From an uncultured Comamonadaceae bacterium (GTDB lineage: Bacteria > Pseudomonadota > Gammaproteobacteria > Burkholderiales > Burkholderiaceae), in the NCBI GenBank assembly GCA_946482115.1, contig CAMLQP010000061.1:1-12365 (forward strand): a stretch of DNA of 12,365 nt, read 5' to 3'. Both the position numbers and the translations under genes were made by a program. The notes under the pieces are model-generated. The model was not told the DNA's origin and did not search any database. It saw only the letters and a program-made list of their open reading frames with translations. Below are positions 1 through 8,590 of the stretch, piece after piece. Every line of letters begins with the position of its first letter. The stretch's first letter is position 1.

Positions 1-250
1 GCAGGTAGATCACCAGACCCACCACCACGGAGGGGATGGCCAGCGAGGTGTTGAGCAGCGTGAGCACGATGGGGCGGCCGGGGAAGCGCGCCACGGCCAG
101 CCAAGCGCCCAGCAGGAGACCGACGCCACAAGCCAGCAGACAGGCCGTGGCGCTCACCGCGAGCGAGCGCGTGACGATGGCCCAGAGGCCGGCATCGCCC
201 GAAACAACGAGCTGCAATGCGGTGGTCAAACTATCGGAAAACGCGTTCAT
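1..250 (-). CDS. tupB: Tungstate/molybdate-type ABC transporter permease, N-terminal part (truncated by window edge)
   Basis: The first 83 codons of an inner-membrane ABC permease are visible, starting at ATG 248-250 and running off the left edge. The peptide begins MNAFSDSLTTALQLVVSGDA, continues with a hydrophobic segment at about residues 22-50, then a basic FPGR turn, and ends in a second segment reading LLNTSLAIPSVVVGLVIYL. The order FPGR, LLN, PxVVVGL is typical of TupB-type permeases of tungstate importers and of related molybdate permeases. The family role is to form the membrane channel driven by a TupC ATPase, with TupA as binding protein. It is divergent from a ModE-like regulator, and the neighbouring formate dehydrogenase needs Mo or W, which supports an oxyanion transporter. 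The choice of tungstate over molybdate or another anion is inferred. The ribosome binding site is weak (GAGA, about eight bases upstream). Confidence 0.72.
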   Translation of the reverse strand, partial: MNAFSDSLTTALQLVVSGDAGLWAIVTRSLAVSATACLLACGVGLLLGAWLAVARFPGRPIVLTLLNTSLAIPSVVVGLVIYL

Positions 251-302
251 ATGTGGATCTCAGCTTACAAGTGTGCTTCAAGATCGGGAGTACGGGATGA
301 CG

Positions 303-325
303 CGATATGAGGCCTTGTTCATACG
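303..325. promoter_or_regulatory. Inverted repeat in divergent promoter region, candidate operator
   Basis: TATGA (306-310) and TCATA (319-323) form a perfect 5-base inverted repeat with an 8-base spacer, and a CG dinucleotide lies near each outer edge. It sits in the 120-base gap between the divergent permease and regulator genes. The layout loosely resembles ModE sites (CG plus AT-rich arms around a short spacer), which fits a ModE-like regulator next door. The arms are short, so chance is possible. Confidence 0.3.
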
Positions 326-370
326 TTGCGCAGACGGTAGCGCGGTGAGTTTCAGGCACACTCACCCGCC

Positions 371-1498
371 ATGCGAAAGATCGAGCTGTCCTATTCCCTG
401 ACCGCGCCACAAGACGGGCAGACGCCACCATCCGCGCTCTTGCGCAACCCCATGATGGACGTGCTGCATGCGGTGCGCAGCAGCGGTTCCATTTCGGGCG
501 CCGCACGCGAACTCGACCTCTCATACCGCCACGTCTGGGGCCAGCTGAAAGAGTGGGAAACGGGCCTGGGCCAGCCGCTGATCTTCTGGGAACGCGGTCA
601 ACCGGCGCGACTCACGCCGTTTGGCGAACGGCTGCTGATGGCCGAGCGGCTCGCACAAGCCCGGCTCGGCCCCCAGATCGAGAGCCTGCGCGCCGAACTG
701 GCGCGCGCTTTCTCGCTGGCCTTTGACGAAAAGGACCAGGCGCATGCCCACCGGGTCCTCACGCTCTACGCCAGCCACGACCACGCGCTGACCGAGCTGC
801 AGACCGTCATGGCGCAGGAGACCGACGCCAAAAGCCGGGACCAGCGCCTGCACCTGGACATCCGCTTCTGCGGCAGCGTGGACGCGATCCGCGCGCTCAA
901 CGAGGGCCGCTGCGAGCTGGCGGGTTTCCACACCCAGCCGTTTGCGGCCAGCGGCAGCCAGAGCGCGCGCACCTACCGCCCGCTGCTCAAACCCGGCACC
1001 CACAAGATCATTGGTTTCGCGCGCCGCTCGCAGGGCCTGATGGTCGCGCCCGGCAACCCGCTGCGGCTGCACGACATGACCGACGTATCGCGCCTGCACG
1101 CCCGGTTCGTGAACCGCGAGCTCGGTACCGGGACCCGGCTGCTGCTCGAAGAACTGTTGAACCAGGCGGGTTTGCTGCCGCAGGACATCGACGGCTTCTC
1201 CCGGGTCGAAAGCTCCCACTCGGCGGTGGCGCAGGCGGTCGTCAGTGGGCACGCCGACGTGGGCCTGGGCACGGAGTACGCGGCCCGGTCGCAGGGGCTG
1301 GGCTTCGTGCCGCTGACCGAAGAACGTTACCTGCTGGTGTGCCTGAAAAGCGCGCTCGAACAGCCGGCCATGCAGGTGCTGCTGCAGCGCCTGCGCAGCC
1401 GCGCCTGGCAGGACCGGCTCAACCGGCTCTCGGGCTACGCCACCGACCACTGTGGCGAGGTGGCGGCGATGAAGCGGCTGCTGCCCTGGTGGGATTGA
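371..1498 (+). CDS. ModE/LysR-like HTH transcriptional regulator with PBP-like ligand domain
   Basis: This 375-residue protein has a winged helix-turn-helix at about residues 27-95 (GSISGAARELDLSYRHVWGQ forms the helix pair, then a wing with ERGQPARLTPFGERLL), as in ModE and LysR-type regulators. From about residue 130 to 350 it has a periplasmic-binding-protein-like domain containing FVNRELGTGTR (247-257) and SSHSAVAQAVVSGHADVGLG. These are hallmarks of the PBP-like domain found with molybdate/tungstate proteins. It has no TOBE/Mop domain, unlike classical ModE. It is divergent from the TupB-like permease, so it probably senses an oxyanion or a cofactor-related ligand and controls uptake, and perhaps the formate dehydrogenase genes. 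It is the only plus-strand gene. The start at ATG 371 gives the complete HTH; upstream bases show only a weak ribosome binding site. Family assignment is firm; ligand and targets are inferred. Confidence 0.85.
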   Translation: MRKIELSYSLTAPQDGQTPPSALLRNPMMDVLHAVRSSGSISGAARELDLSYRHVWGQLKEWETGLGQPLIFWERGQPARLTPFGERLLMAERLAQARLGPQIESLRAELARAFSLAFDEKDQAHAHRVLTLYASHDHALTELQTVMAQETDAKSRDQRLHLDIRFCGSVDAIRALNEGRCELAGFHTQPFAASGSQSARTYRPLLKPGTHKIIGFARRSQGLMVAPGNPLRLHDMTDVSRLHARFVNRELGTGTRLLLEELLNQAGLLPQDIDGFSRVESSHSAVAQAVVSGHADVGLGTEYAARSQGLGFVPLTEERYLLVCLKSALEQPAMQVLLQRLRSRAWQDRLNRLSGYATDHCGEVAAMKRLLPWWD

Positions 1499-1499
1499 G

Positions 1500-1520
1500 G
1501 GTCGCCGGCCTTTGGTGACC
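1500..1520. terminator. Weak hairpin between convergent genes
   Basis: GGTCGCC (1500-1506) pairs with GGTGACC (1514-1520), including one G-T pair, around a 7-base loop. It lies directly after the regulator stop codon and downstream of the convergent DsrE gene, so it could serve both. There is no T-run on either side, so this is a weak candidate. Confidence 0.25.
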
Positions 1521-1561
1521 AGCGCCCGTTGGCCCCGGTGCCCACAGCGCGCGAACAGTGA

Positions 1562-1957
1562 TCAGAACACCAGGGTGCGCCAGCGTTGGTCGGCCGCGCG
1601 GGCCATGAACTGCACCGCACCACCCGGCCCGCTGCACTCGGGAATGAGCCGCGCCGGGTCGATGCCCTGGGCATGCAGGGCGTCGGTGCAGGCCAGCAGG
1701 CGCGCACCGTGCGACACGGCTTCGCGCATCGCATCGAGGATGGTCTTGTCAAAGCGCTCGCTCGCACGCAGGGTCTCGGCCACACCGGGCACCAGCAGGT
1801 GCACGCTGCGCGCGGTGAAATAGATCTCGACCGGCGTGTCCATCGCCGCGGCCGCTGCGGCAAAGAAAAACGGCGTGGCCAGGCGCTGCGGCGACTCGGG
1901 CTCGGCCGCCCAGAGCAGCATCGCCACGCCGTCCACCGGGTGTTCGACGAAGGCCAT
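1562..1957 (-). CDS. DsrE-family sulfur-carrier-like protein
   Basis: This is a 131-residue cytosolic protein without a signal peptide. It follows the DsrE/DsrF/peroxiredoxin-like fold pattern: an initial strand (VAMLLWAA), an alanine-rich helix (residues 30-39), EIYFTARSVHLLVPG, then a helix leading to GARLLACTDALHAQGI. The cysteine there (C90) sits where DsrE/TusD-type proteins carry persulfide sulfur or an equivalent redox residue. A second cysteine is C108 in LIPECSGPGG. The start ATG 1955-1957 has AGGA six bases upstream and lies two bases after the stop of the lipoyl-protein gene, so the two are translationally coupled. Longer in-frame extensions upstream only overlap that gene in another frame. 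DsrE proteins move sulfur, and sometimes selenium, between partners. The position after selC suggests a role in Se or S delivery for formate dehydrogenase, but this is inference. Confidence 0.85.
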   Translation of the reverse strand: MAFVEHPVDGVAMLLWAAEPESPQRLATPFFFAAAAAAMDTPVEIYFTARSVHLLVPGVAETLRASERFDKTILDAMREAVSHGARLLACTDALHAQGIDPARLIPECSGPGGAVQFMARAADQRWRTLVF

Positions 1958-1959
1958 GC

Positions 1960-2388
1960 TCAGTCCTGCCGGAAGAGGCGCGCGTGCGCCTGCATGGCGG
2001 GTGCCACCGCATCGCCCTGCACCAGCGCGGCCCGGTCGGCGGCCAGATCGGTCAGGCGCACGCGCGCCAGCCAGCCCGCGCCATAGGGATCGAGGTGCAC
2101 CCGCTCGGGGGTCTGCGCCAGTTCGGGGTTGACGGCCACCACCTGGCCGCTCACCGGCGACTTCACCGAAACGATGGACTTGGCCAGCTCGACCACGGCG
2201 ATGGAACGGCCCTGCTCGATGGCCGAGCCCACCCCCTTGGGGCGGCACATGTAGATCTCGCCCGCGAGGCGGATGCCCAGCGAGGTGATGCCCACGGTGG
2301 CGCAACCGTCGTCGCCCACGCGGGCCCAGACCTGATGCTCCACGTGGTAGAGCAGGTCGTCGGGGTAGATGGGTTCGGCGAGGCTCAC
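1960..2388 (-). CDS. GcvH/LbpA-like lipoyl-domain protein
   Basis: A 142-residue protein of the glycine cleavage H family. The start (YHVEHQVWARV), the strand ATVGITSLGIRLAGEI and the lipoyl hairpin VVELAKSIVSVKSPVSG align with GcvH. K70 takes the place of the lipoylated lysine of the ESVK motif, and PVSGQVVAVNPEL and PYGAGWLARV follow. It is slightly longer than a normal GcvH, and the residues after the lysine differ from the usual AAS, closer to the lipoate-binding LbpA proteins that work with DsrE, TusA and sHdr in sulfur oxidation. There are no gcvT, gcvP or hdr genes in the window. The start chosen is GTG 2386-2388, with GGAGGG at 2396-2401; upstream in-frame codons run into tRNA-Sec. 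It is probably co-transcribed with selC and the DsrE gene. Fold and lipoyl lysine are well supported; the biological role is unknown. Confidence 0.85.
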   Translation of the reverse strand: MSLAEPIYPDDLLYHVEHQVWARVGDDGCATVGITSLGIRLAGEIYMCRPKGVGSAIEQGRSIAVVELAKSIVSVKSPVSGQVVAVNPELAQTPERVHLDPYGAGWLARVRLTDLAADRAALVQGDAVAPAMQAHARLFRQD

Positions 2389-2395
2389 TGGACGA

Positions 2396-2401
2396 CCCTC
2401 C
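2396..2401 (-). promoter_or_regulatory. Ribosome binding site deciding the GTG start of the lipoyl protein
   Basis: GGAGGG lies eight bases upstream of GTG 2386-2388. It selects this start over longer in-frame extensions that would run through the selenocysteine tRNA gene. Confidence 0.7.
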
Positions 2402-2420
2402 GTGCTGCGCACTGTGGGGC

Positions 2421-2452
2421 TGAGCGCCTTCGGAGCGGTCGGGCGGCGCTCA
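2421..2452 (-). other. Hairpin between selC and the lipoyl-protein gene
   Basis: TGAGCGCC (2421-2428) and GGCGCTCA (2445-2452) form a perfect 8-base-pair stem with a 16-base loop. It lies in the 98-base gap between the tRNA 3' end and the GTG start. No T-run follows it on the minus strand, so it looks more like a stabilising or processing structure than a terminator. Confidence 0.4.
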
Positions 2453-2486
2453 TGGCAACCCGGGCCGCGACCGGCCAGCGAAGGGG

Positions 2487-2579
2487 CGGAGGGGAATGGG
2501 AGTCGAACCCACCCGGCGACGCATGGCGCCACCCACCGGGTTTGAAGCCCGGCCGATCCACCAGGATCGTTTCCCCTCC
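2487..2579 (-). tRNA. selC: Selenocysteine tRNA, tRNA-Sec(UCA)
   Basis: This 93-base sequence has all the marks of a bacterial selenocysteine tRNA. It has an 8-base acceptor stem (GGAGGGGA with TCCCCTCC), a D arm GATCC-TGGT-GGATC, an anticodon stem CCGGG/CCCGG and a loop CTTCAAA with anticodon UCA at 2543-2545. It also has a long variable arm and a T arm with loop TTCGACT. The discriminator base is G, as in E. coli selC. The tRNA is charged with serine, converted by SelA to Sec-tRNA and delivered by SelB to the UGA of fdnG. The 3' CCA is not encoded: the genome reads CCC after the discriminator, so CCA must be added enzymatically. The gene lies in line with selA-selB upstream and the lipoyl/DsrE genes downstream. 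Confidence 0.97.
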
Positions 2580-2581
2580 GC

Positions 2582-2609
2582 AAAAAACAGGCGGGCCTGA
2601 TCAGCCCGC
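2582..2609 (-). terminator. Rho-independent terminator after selB
   Basis: On the minus strand GCGGGC (2609-2604) pairs with GCCCGC (2596-2591) around a 7-base loop, followed by CTG and six T (2587-2582). It lies 16 bases after the selB stop codon. The T-run ends only two bases before the mature 5' end of tRNA-Sec, so selC must be read through from upstream or separated by processing. Confidence 0.7.
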
Positions 2610-2625
2610 GCGAAAAGAGCGCCGA

Positions 2626-4532
<1,907 letters not shown>

Positions 4533-4536
<4 letters not shown>

Positions 4537-5987
4537 GCGAGCCGCTCCTGCAGCGCGGGCAACTGGTTCAGCAGCAGCGAAGCGTCTTCCAGGCAGCGCA
4601 GGTCGAGCAGCAGGCGGTCGTCGGCGATGCGGCCGATCACCGGCTGCGGCAACGAGCGCAGCGCCGTCGCGAGCGCATCGAGCGAACGGCCCGCGCCCTT
4701 CTTCTGCACCGGCGCGATGGCCAGGCCCGCCGAGGGCAGGCGCTCCACCGGCAGCGAGCCCGAGCCGATCTGGCCGAGCATGTCGAGCGCCGTCACCTCG
4801 AACCGCGGCGCCACCGCCGACCGCACGGCCGGCAACAGCGCCAGCGCCAGCGCGCGGATCGCCTCCACCGGGCGCGTGAGCAGGCGCAGCGTGGGCAGGT
4901 TCTGCGTGAGCCGCTCGGGCCGCAGGTAGAGCATCAGCGTGGCCTCCAGCGCGGCCAGCGGCAGCTTGCTCATGCGCAGCGCGCGCTTCATCGGGAACTT
5001 GCGGATGCGGCCGATGGCCGCCTGGCTGCCCACCAGCAGGCCGGCCTGCGGGCCTCCGAGCAGCTTGTCGCCGCTGAAGGTGACGACATCGCAACCGGCC
5101 GCGAGCTTTTCTTGCGGCAGCGGTTCGCGCGGCAGGCCCCAGGCCGCGAGATCCACCAGCGACCCCGAACCGAGGTCGGTCACCAGCGGCAGGCCCTTGG
5201 CGTGGGCGATGGGCGCGAGATCGACTTCGTCCACCGCCGCCGTGAAACCCTGCACCGCGTAGTTGCTGGTGTGCACCTTCATCAGCAGCGCGGTGCGCTC
5301 GGTGATGGCGCGTTCGTAGTCGGCCGGGTGGGTGCGGTTGGTGGTGCCCACCTCGACCAGCGTGGCGCCGGCCGAGGCCATCACGTCGGGCATGCGGAAG
5401 GCACCGCCGATTTCCACCAGCTCACCGCGCGAGACGATGACCTCTTTGCCCCGCGCCAGCGCCGCAATGCTCAGCAGCACCGCGGCGGCGTTGTTGTTCA
5501 CCACGGTGGCGGCCTCGGCCCCGGTCAGCGTGCACAGCAGCTCTTCGACCACGGTGTCGCGGTCGCCACGGCCGCCGCTGGCGAGATCGAACTCCAGGTT
5601 GTTGGGGCTGGCCATCATGGCCAGCAGGTGCTGCAGCGCGCTGTCGGCCAGCAGAGAGCGGCCGAGGTTGGTGTGGATGACGGTGCCGGTGAGGTTGATC
5701 ACCGTGCGCATGCGCGGCGCCAGGCGCTGGCCCACGCGCCGGGCCACGGCGGCGGCCAGCGCATCGGTTTCGATGTCGGCGAGCGTCAGCGCGCCGGCCA
5801 GGGCCTGCGTGCGCAGGCCTTCCAGCAGGGCACGCGCCTCAGTGGCCACGCGGGTATGGCCGTGCTCGGCCAGCAGCACGGCCACGGCGGGCAAGCGCAA
5901 CAGGCGGTCAACGGCGGGCAGTTCCTTGGGGTGCACCGGGGGGCTGGCCTGGGAACCGTCAACGACGGATTCGGTGGGCCGCTCCAT
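4533..5987 (-). CDS. selA: L-seryl-tRNA(Sec) selenium transferase SelA
   Basis: This 484-residue PLP enzyme converts Ser-tRNA(Sec) to selenocysteyl-tRNA using selenophosphate. Visible family features include [18 protein letters not shown] near residue 94, the VNNNAAAV segment at about 163-170, TDLGSGS near 270-276 and the PLP-lysine motif [12 protein letters not shown] with K308, matching the E. coli active-site lysine. The length is slightly above E. coli SelA (463), mainly through an N-terminal extension of about 20 residues that looks poorly conserved. Start ATG 5985-5987 overlaps the fdhE stop as ATGA, and the gene's stop overlaps the selB start as GTGA. The three genes are therefore tightly coupled in translation. 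No selD is present in the window, so selenophosphate must come from a gene elsewhere. Confidence 0.97.
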
Positions 5988-7033
5988 CAGCCGCCCCCTG
6001 GTTCGGGGGCGGTGTCCGGCGGTGGGCCGGGTTCGCCGAACAGCAGCATGAAGTTCACGCCATGGCGGGTCTTGCCGGTGTCGGACACCAGCAGGTCAAG
6101 CGTGAGGCTCGCCAGGTCGTCGGCCACCGGATCGACCGAGGCGTCGCGGTCGGTGTGCATGATCTTGAGGTAGTGGCCGCAGGCGTCGCAGGTCTCGGCC
6201 TGCACCGTGGCCAGCGCGGCGCGCGCGCCGCTGCCCGAGGCGGCTTCGTCGGCGGTGGTGGCCGCCCCACCGGCCGCGTCGAGTGCCTCATAGGCCAGGC
6301 CCTTGGTGCTCAGGCAATGGGTGCACTTGATGCGCACCATGTGCCACTGCAGGTTGCACAGCGAACAGTGCAGGTAGCGCTGGCCCAGCGATTCGCCCGA
6401 GGTGCGGGTGATGCTGGCCGTGGGCTGGCTGCCGCAGCAGGGGCACACGGTCTCGTCGTCCAGGCGCCCGAAGGGCTGGCCCTGGCCGTGGTGGTGCTGT
6501 TGCACGGCCAACAGCATGTGGGTCCAGTAGACCTGCAGCGCACCGGCCACGATGGGGGCAGCGGCCAGGTCCAGCCCGTCCGACACGCCGGTCAGCAAGG
6601 CGTCGGCCTGGCGCTCCAGAAACACCTCGTCGGCCCGGGCCAGATGGTTCAGCACGGCCTGTGCGCCGGCGGGTGCTGTCGCTTGCAAGCCGGTGGCCAG
6701 GGCCCGCGCCACGCCGTACCAGGCCGGGTCGCGCGGCCAGTCGGCGGCCGGCAGCGGCGGCACACCCTGGCGCGCCGCGAGGTCGATGGCGGATGCGTCG
6801 GGCAACGGCACGGGGCTCATGCGCTCCAGCTGGGCCTGCTGGCCCTGGGCGAGTTCGGCCATGAAGCCCAGGAAGTCGCCCATGGCGTGACCCCGGGAGA
6901 GCTGGCGCAGGCGCATCGCTCGCTCGGCGAACACGGTGGTGCGCTCGGGCATGTGCAGGAAAGGCGTTTCACCCGCCGCCTTGCTGGCGATCTCTTCGGG
7001 TGACATGACGCGCACCGTGGCGCTGGATACCAT
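5987..7033 (-). CDS. fdhE: Formate dehydrogenase maturation/accessory protein FdhE
   Basis: This 348-residue cytosolic protein is needed for activity of respiratory formate dehydrogenases; in E. coli, FdhE binds iron through CxxC motifs and contacts the catalytic subunit before Tat export. Four such motifs are visible: C197-P-C-C200, C223-S-L-C226, C237-T-H-C240 and C282-D-A-C285, with the HCSLCNLQWH stretch typical of the family. The N-terminal half is helical and less conserved. The protein is longer than E. coli FdhE (309 residues), partly through an Ala/Gly-rich insert between the third and fourth motifs (about residues 252-275). Start ATG 7031-7033 has GGAG (7040-7043) six bases upstream. 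A terminator-like hairpin immediately precedes this ribosome binding site, which suggests reduced expression relative to fdnGHI. Confidence 0.96.
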   Translation of the reverse strand: MVSSATVRVMSPEEIASKAAGETPFLHMPERTTVFAERAMRLRQLSRGHAMGDFLGFMAELAQGQQAQLERMSPVPLPDASAIDLAARQGVPPLPAADWPRDPAWYGVARALATGLQATAPAGAQAVLNHLARADEVFLERQADALLTGVSDGLDLAAAPIVAGALQVYWTHMLLAVQQHHHGQGQPFGRLDDETVCPCCGSQPTASITRTSGESLGQRYLHCSLCNLQWHMVRIKCTHCLSTKGLAYEALDAAGGAATTADEAASGSGARAALATVQAETCDACGHYLKIMHTDRDASVDPVADDLASLTLDLLVSDTGKTRHGVNFMLLFGEPGPPPDTAPEPGGG

Positions 7034-7043
7034 TCAACACTCC

Positions 7044-7076
7044 AAAAAAAGACCTGGGCGCCACCGGCCGCCCAGG
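7044..7076 (-). terminator. Intra-operon terminator/attenuator between fdnI and fdhE
   Basis: On the minus strand CCTGGGCG (7076-7069) pairs perfectly with CGCCCAGG (7060-7053), followed by TC and seven T (7050-7044). The stem is 8 base pairs with an 8-base loop. It starts 17 bases after the fdnI stop, and its T-run abuts the GGAG ribosome binding site of fdhE. It most likely causes partial termination, giving much fdnGHI and little fdhE-selA-selB transcript. Confidence 0.75.
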
Positions 7077-7092
7077 AGGGTTGTCCCCAGGC

Positions 7093-7716
7093 TCAGCGGC
7101 CTTTGGTCATTTCCTCATGCCACAACGGGTGGTTGAGCTTGGCCCAGCTTTCGCTGACCGTGCCCCGCGTCATGGCCCGCACCGTGCCCTTGACCCAGAT
7201 GGCCGCGTACACGTGCACGATGGTCGCGGCGATCAGCACCACGGCCGAGACCGAGTGCACCAGTACCGCGATGCGCAGCACCGGGATCGGAAAGAACGGC
7301 GCAAACCACGGACGCCAGAACATCAGCCCGGTCGCCAGCAGCAACACCAGGCTCAGCGCCATGGCCCAGAAGACCATCTTTTGCCCGTAGTTGTACTTGC
7401 CCACCGGAGGCATGCCCGCCTTGTCGCCCTTGAGCATGCGTCCGGCGTGTTTCTTCCACTCGCGGTCGGCGTCGTTGACGAGGTTGTCGCGCCAGAGTTT
7501 GAAGAACAGCCCGAGGAAGCTCAACACCATGAGCACCCCCATGAAAGGGTGCAGGATGCGCGTCCACTGACCGCCACCAAACAGGTTGGTGAAGAAGAAA
7601 AATGCCGGGTGGAAGAAGGCCAGGCCCGAGAGCCCGGCGAGCACGAACATGAGCGCCATGAACCAGTGGTTCATGCGTTCACGGTCCTGGTAGCGCTGAA
7701 GCATTTTTATGGCCAT
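7093..7716 (-). CDS. fdnI: Formate dehydrogenase gamma subunit, cytochrome b556
   Basis: This 207-residue inner-membrane diheme cytochrome b passes electrons from the iron-sulfur subunit to the quinone pool. Four membrane helices are visible at about residues 15-35, 52-75, 111-132 and 147-173. Histidines at H17 (NHWF), H56 (LHPF), H154 (VHSV) and H168 (VHVY) match the heme ligands of E. coli FdnI. The start chosen is ATG 7714-7716, seven bases after a strong GGAGG; its A is shared with the fdnH stop codon (TGATG). A GTG one codon earlier is also possible. The length matches E. coli FdnI (217) closely. It is the last of the three structural genes, and a terminator-like hairpin follows. Symbol could equally be fdoI. 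Confidence 0.96.
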   Translation of the reverse strand: MAIKMLQRYQDRERMNHWFMALMFVLAGLSGLAFFHPAFFFFTNLFGGGQWTRILHPFMGVLMVLSFLGLFFKLWRDNLVNDADREWKKHAGRMLKGDKAGMPPVGKYNYGQKMVFWAMALSLVLLLATGLMFWRPWFAPFFPIPVLRIAVLVHSVSAVVLIAATIVHVYAAIWVKGTVRAMTRGTVSESWAKLNHPLWHEEMTKGR

Positions 7717-8588
7717 CACGCATCCTCCTTCTCATCGGATTTTTCTTCCACGGGGCCGACCTTCATGTAGTGGAAGAAGCCGGCGACCACGGCGCCGATC
7801 ATTCCCGCCACCGCCAGCGGCTTGGCCACGCCCTTCCAGAGCGCCACCATCGGGCTGATGCTCGGGTCGCGCGGCAGGTCTTCCAGCTCGGGCCGGTCGG
7901 CGTGCTTGAGCACGTACATGACGTGCGTGCCGCCCACACCCTGCGGGTTGTAGAGCCCGGCGTTCTGGAAGCCCCGCTCCTTGAGTTCACCGGCGCGCTT
8001 CTCACCGTAGGCGACCATGTCGTCCTTGGTGCCGAAACCGATGGCGCCCGTCGGGCAGGTCTTCACACAGGCCGGCTCCAGGCCCACGCCCACGCGGTCC
8101 GAACACAAGGTGCACTTGTAGGCCTTGTTGTCCTTCTCGCTGATGCGCGGCACATCGAACGGGCAACCCTTGACGCAGTAGCCACAGCCGATGCAGTGCT
8201 CGGAATGGAAGTCCACGATGCCGTTGGCGTACTTGACGATGGCACCCGGCGAGGGACAGGCCTTGAGACAGCCCGGGTCCTCGCAGTGCATGCAGCCGTC
8301 CTTGCGGATCAGCCACTCCAGGCTGCCGTTTTCCGGCTCGACCTCGAAGAACTTCATCACCGTCCAGGAAGACGCCGTGAGGTCCCTCGGGTTGTCGTAC
8401 ACACCGGTGTTGTCACCGATGTCGTCGCGCAGGTCGTTCCAGTTCATGCAAGCCACCTGGCAGGCCTTGCAGCCGATGCACTTGGACTCGTCGATGAGCT
8501 TGGCGACCTGCGGCGCCGCGGTGCGCACCTGCGGCGTGGGGGTTGTGGTGGCGGAGCGCGCCACCACGTCGAGCGATTGCATGCCCAT
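7716..8588 (-). CDS. fdnH: Formate dehydrogenase beta subunit, four [4Fe-4S] electron-transfer protein
   Basis: This 290-residue subunit (also called FdxH/FdoH) carries electrons from the catalytic subunit to the cytochrome b. Sixteen cysteines form four ferredoxin-type clusters: C37/C40/C43/C47, C99/C102/C107/C111, C132/C135/C138/C142 and C159/C162/C174/C178. A single hydrophobic helix near residues 255-275 anchors the protein in the membrane, as in E. coli FdnH. There is no signal peptide; in the family it is exported by piggyback with the Tat-signalled alpha subunit. The start ATG 8586-8588 is two bases beyond the fdnG stop; a second in-frame ATG two codons later is an alternative. The N-terminal 25 residues are Thr/Ala-rich and look variable. 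The gene overlaps fdnI by one base. Confidence 0.97.
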   Translation of the reverse strand: MGMQSLDVVARSATTTPTPQVRTAAPQVAKLIDESKCIGCKACQVACMNWNDLRDDIGDNTGVYDNPRDLTASSWTVMKFFEVEPENGSLEWLIRKDGCMHCEDPGCLKACPSPGAIVKYANGIVDFHSEHCIGCGYCVKGCPFDVPRISEKDNKAYKCTLCSDRVGVGLEPACVKTCPTGAIGFGTKDDMVAYGEKRAGELKERGFQNAGLYNPQGVGGTHVMYVLKHADRPELEDLPRDPSISPMVALWKGVAKPLAVAGMIGAVVAGFFHYMKVGPVEEKSDEKEDA

Positions 8589-8590
8589 GA

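Noticed and set aside
1958..2305. N-terminal extension of the DsrE frame up to position 2305
   Set aside because: The extension is Arg/Gly/His-rich and fully overlaps the lipoyl-protein gene in another frame; ATG 1955-1957 has a good ribosome binding site.
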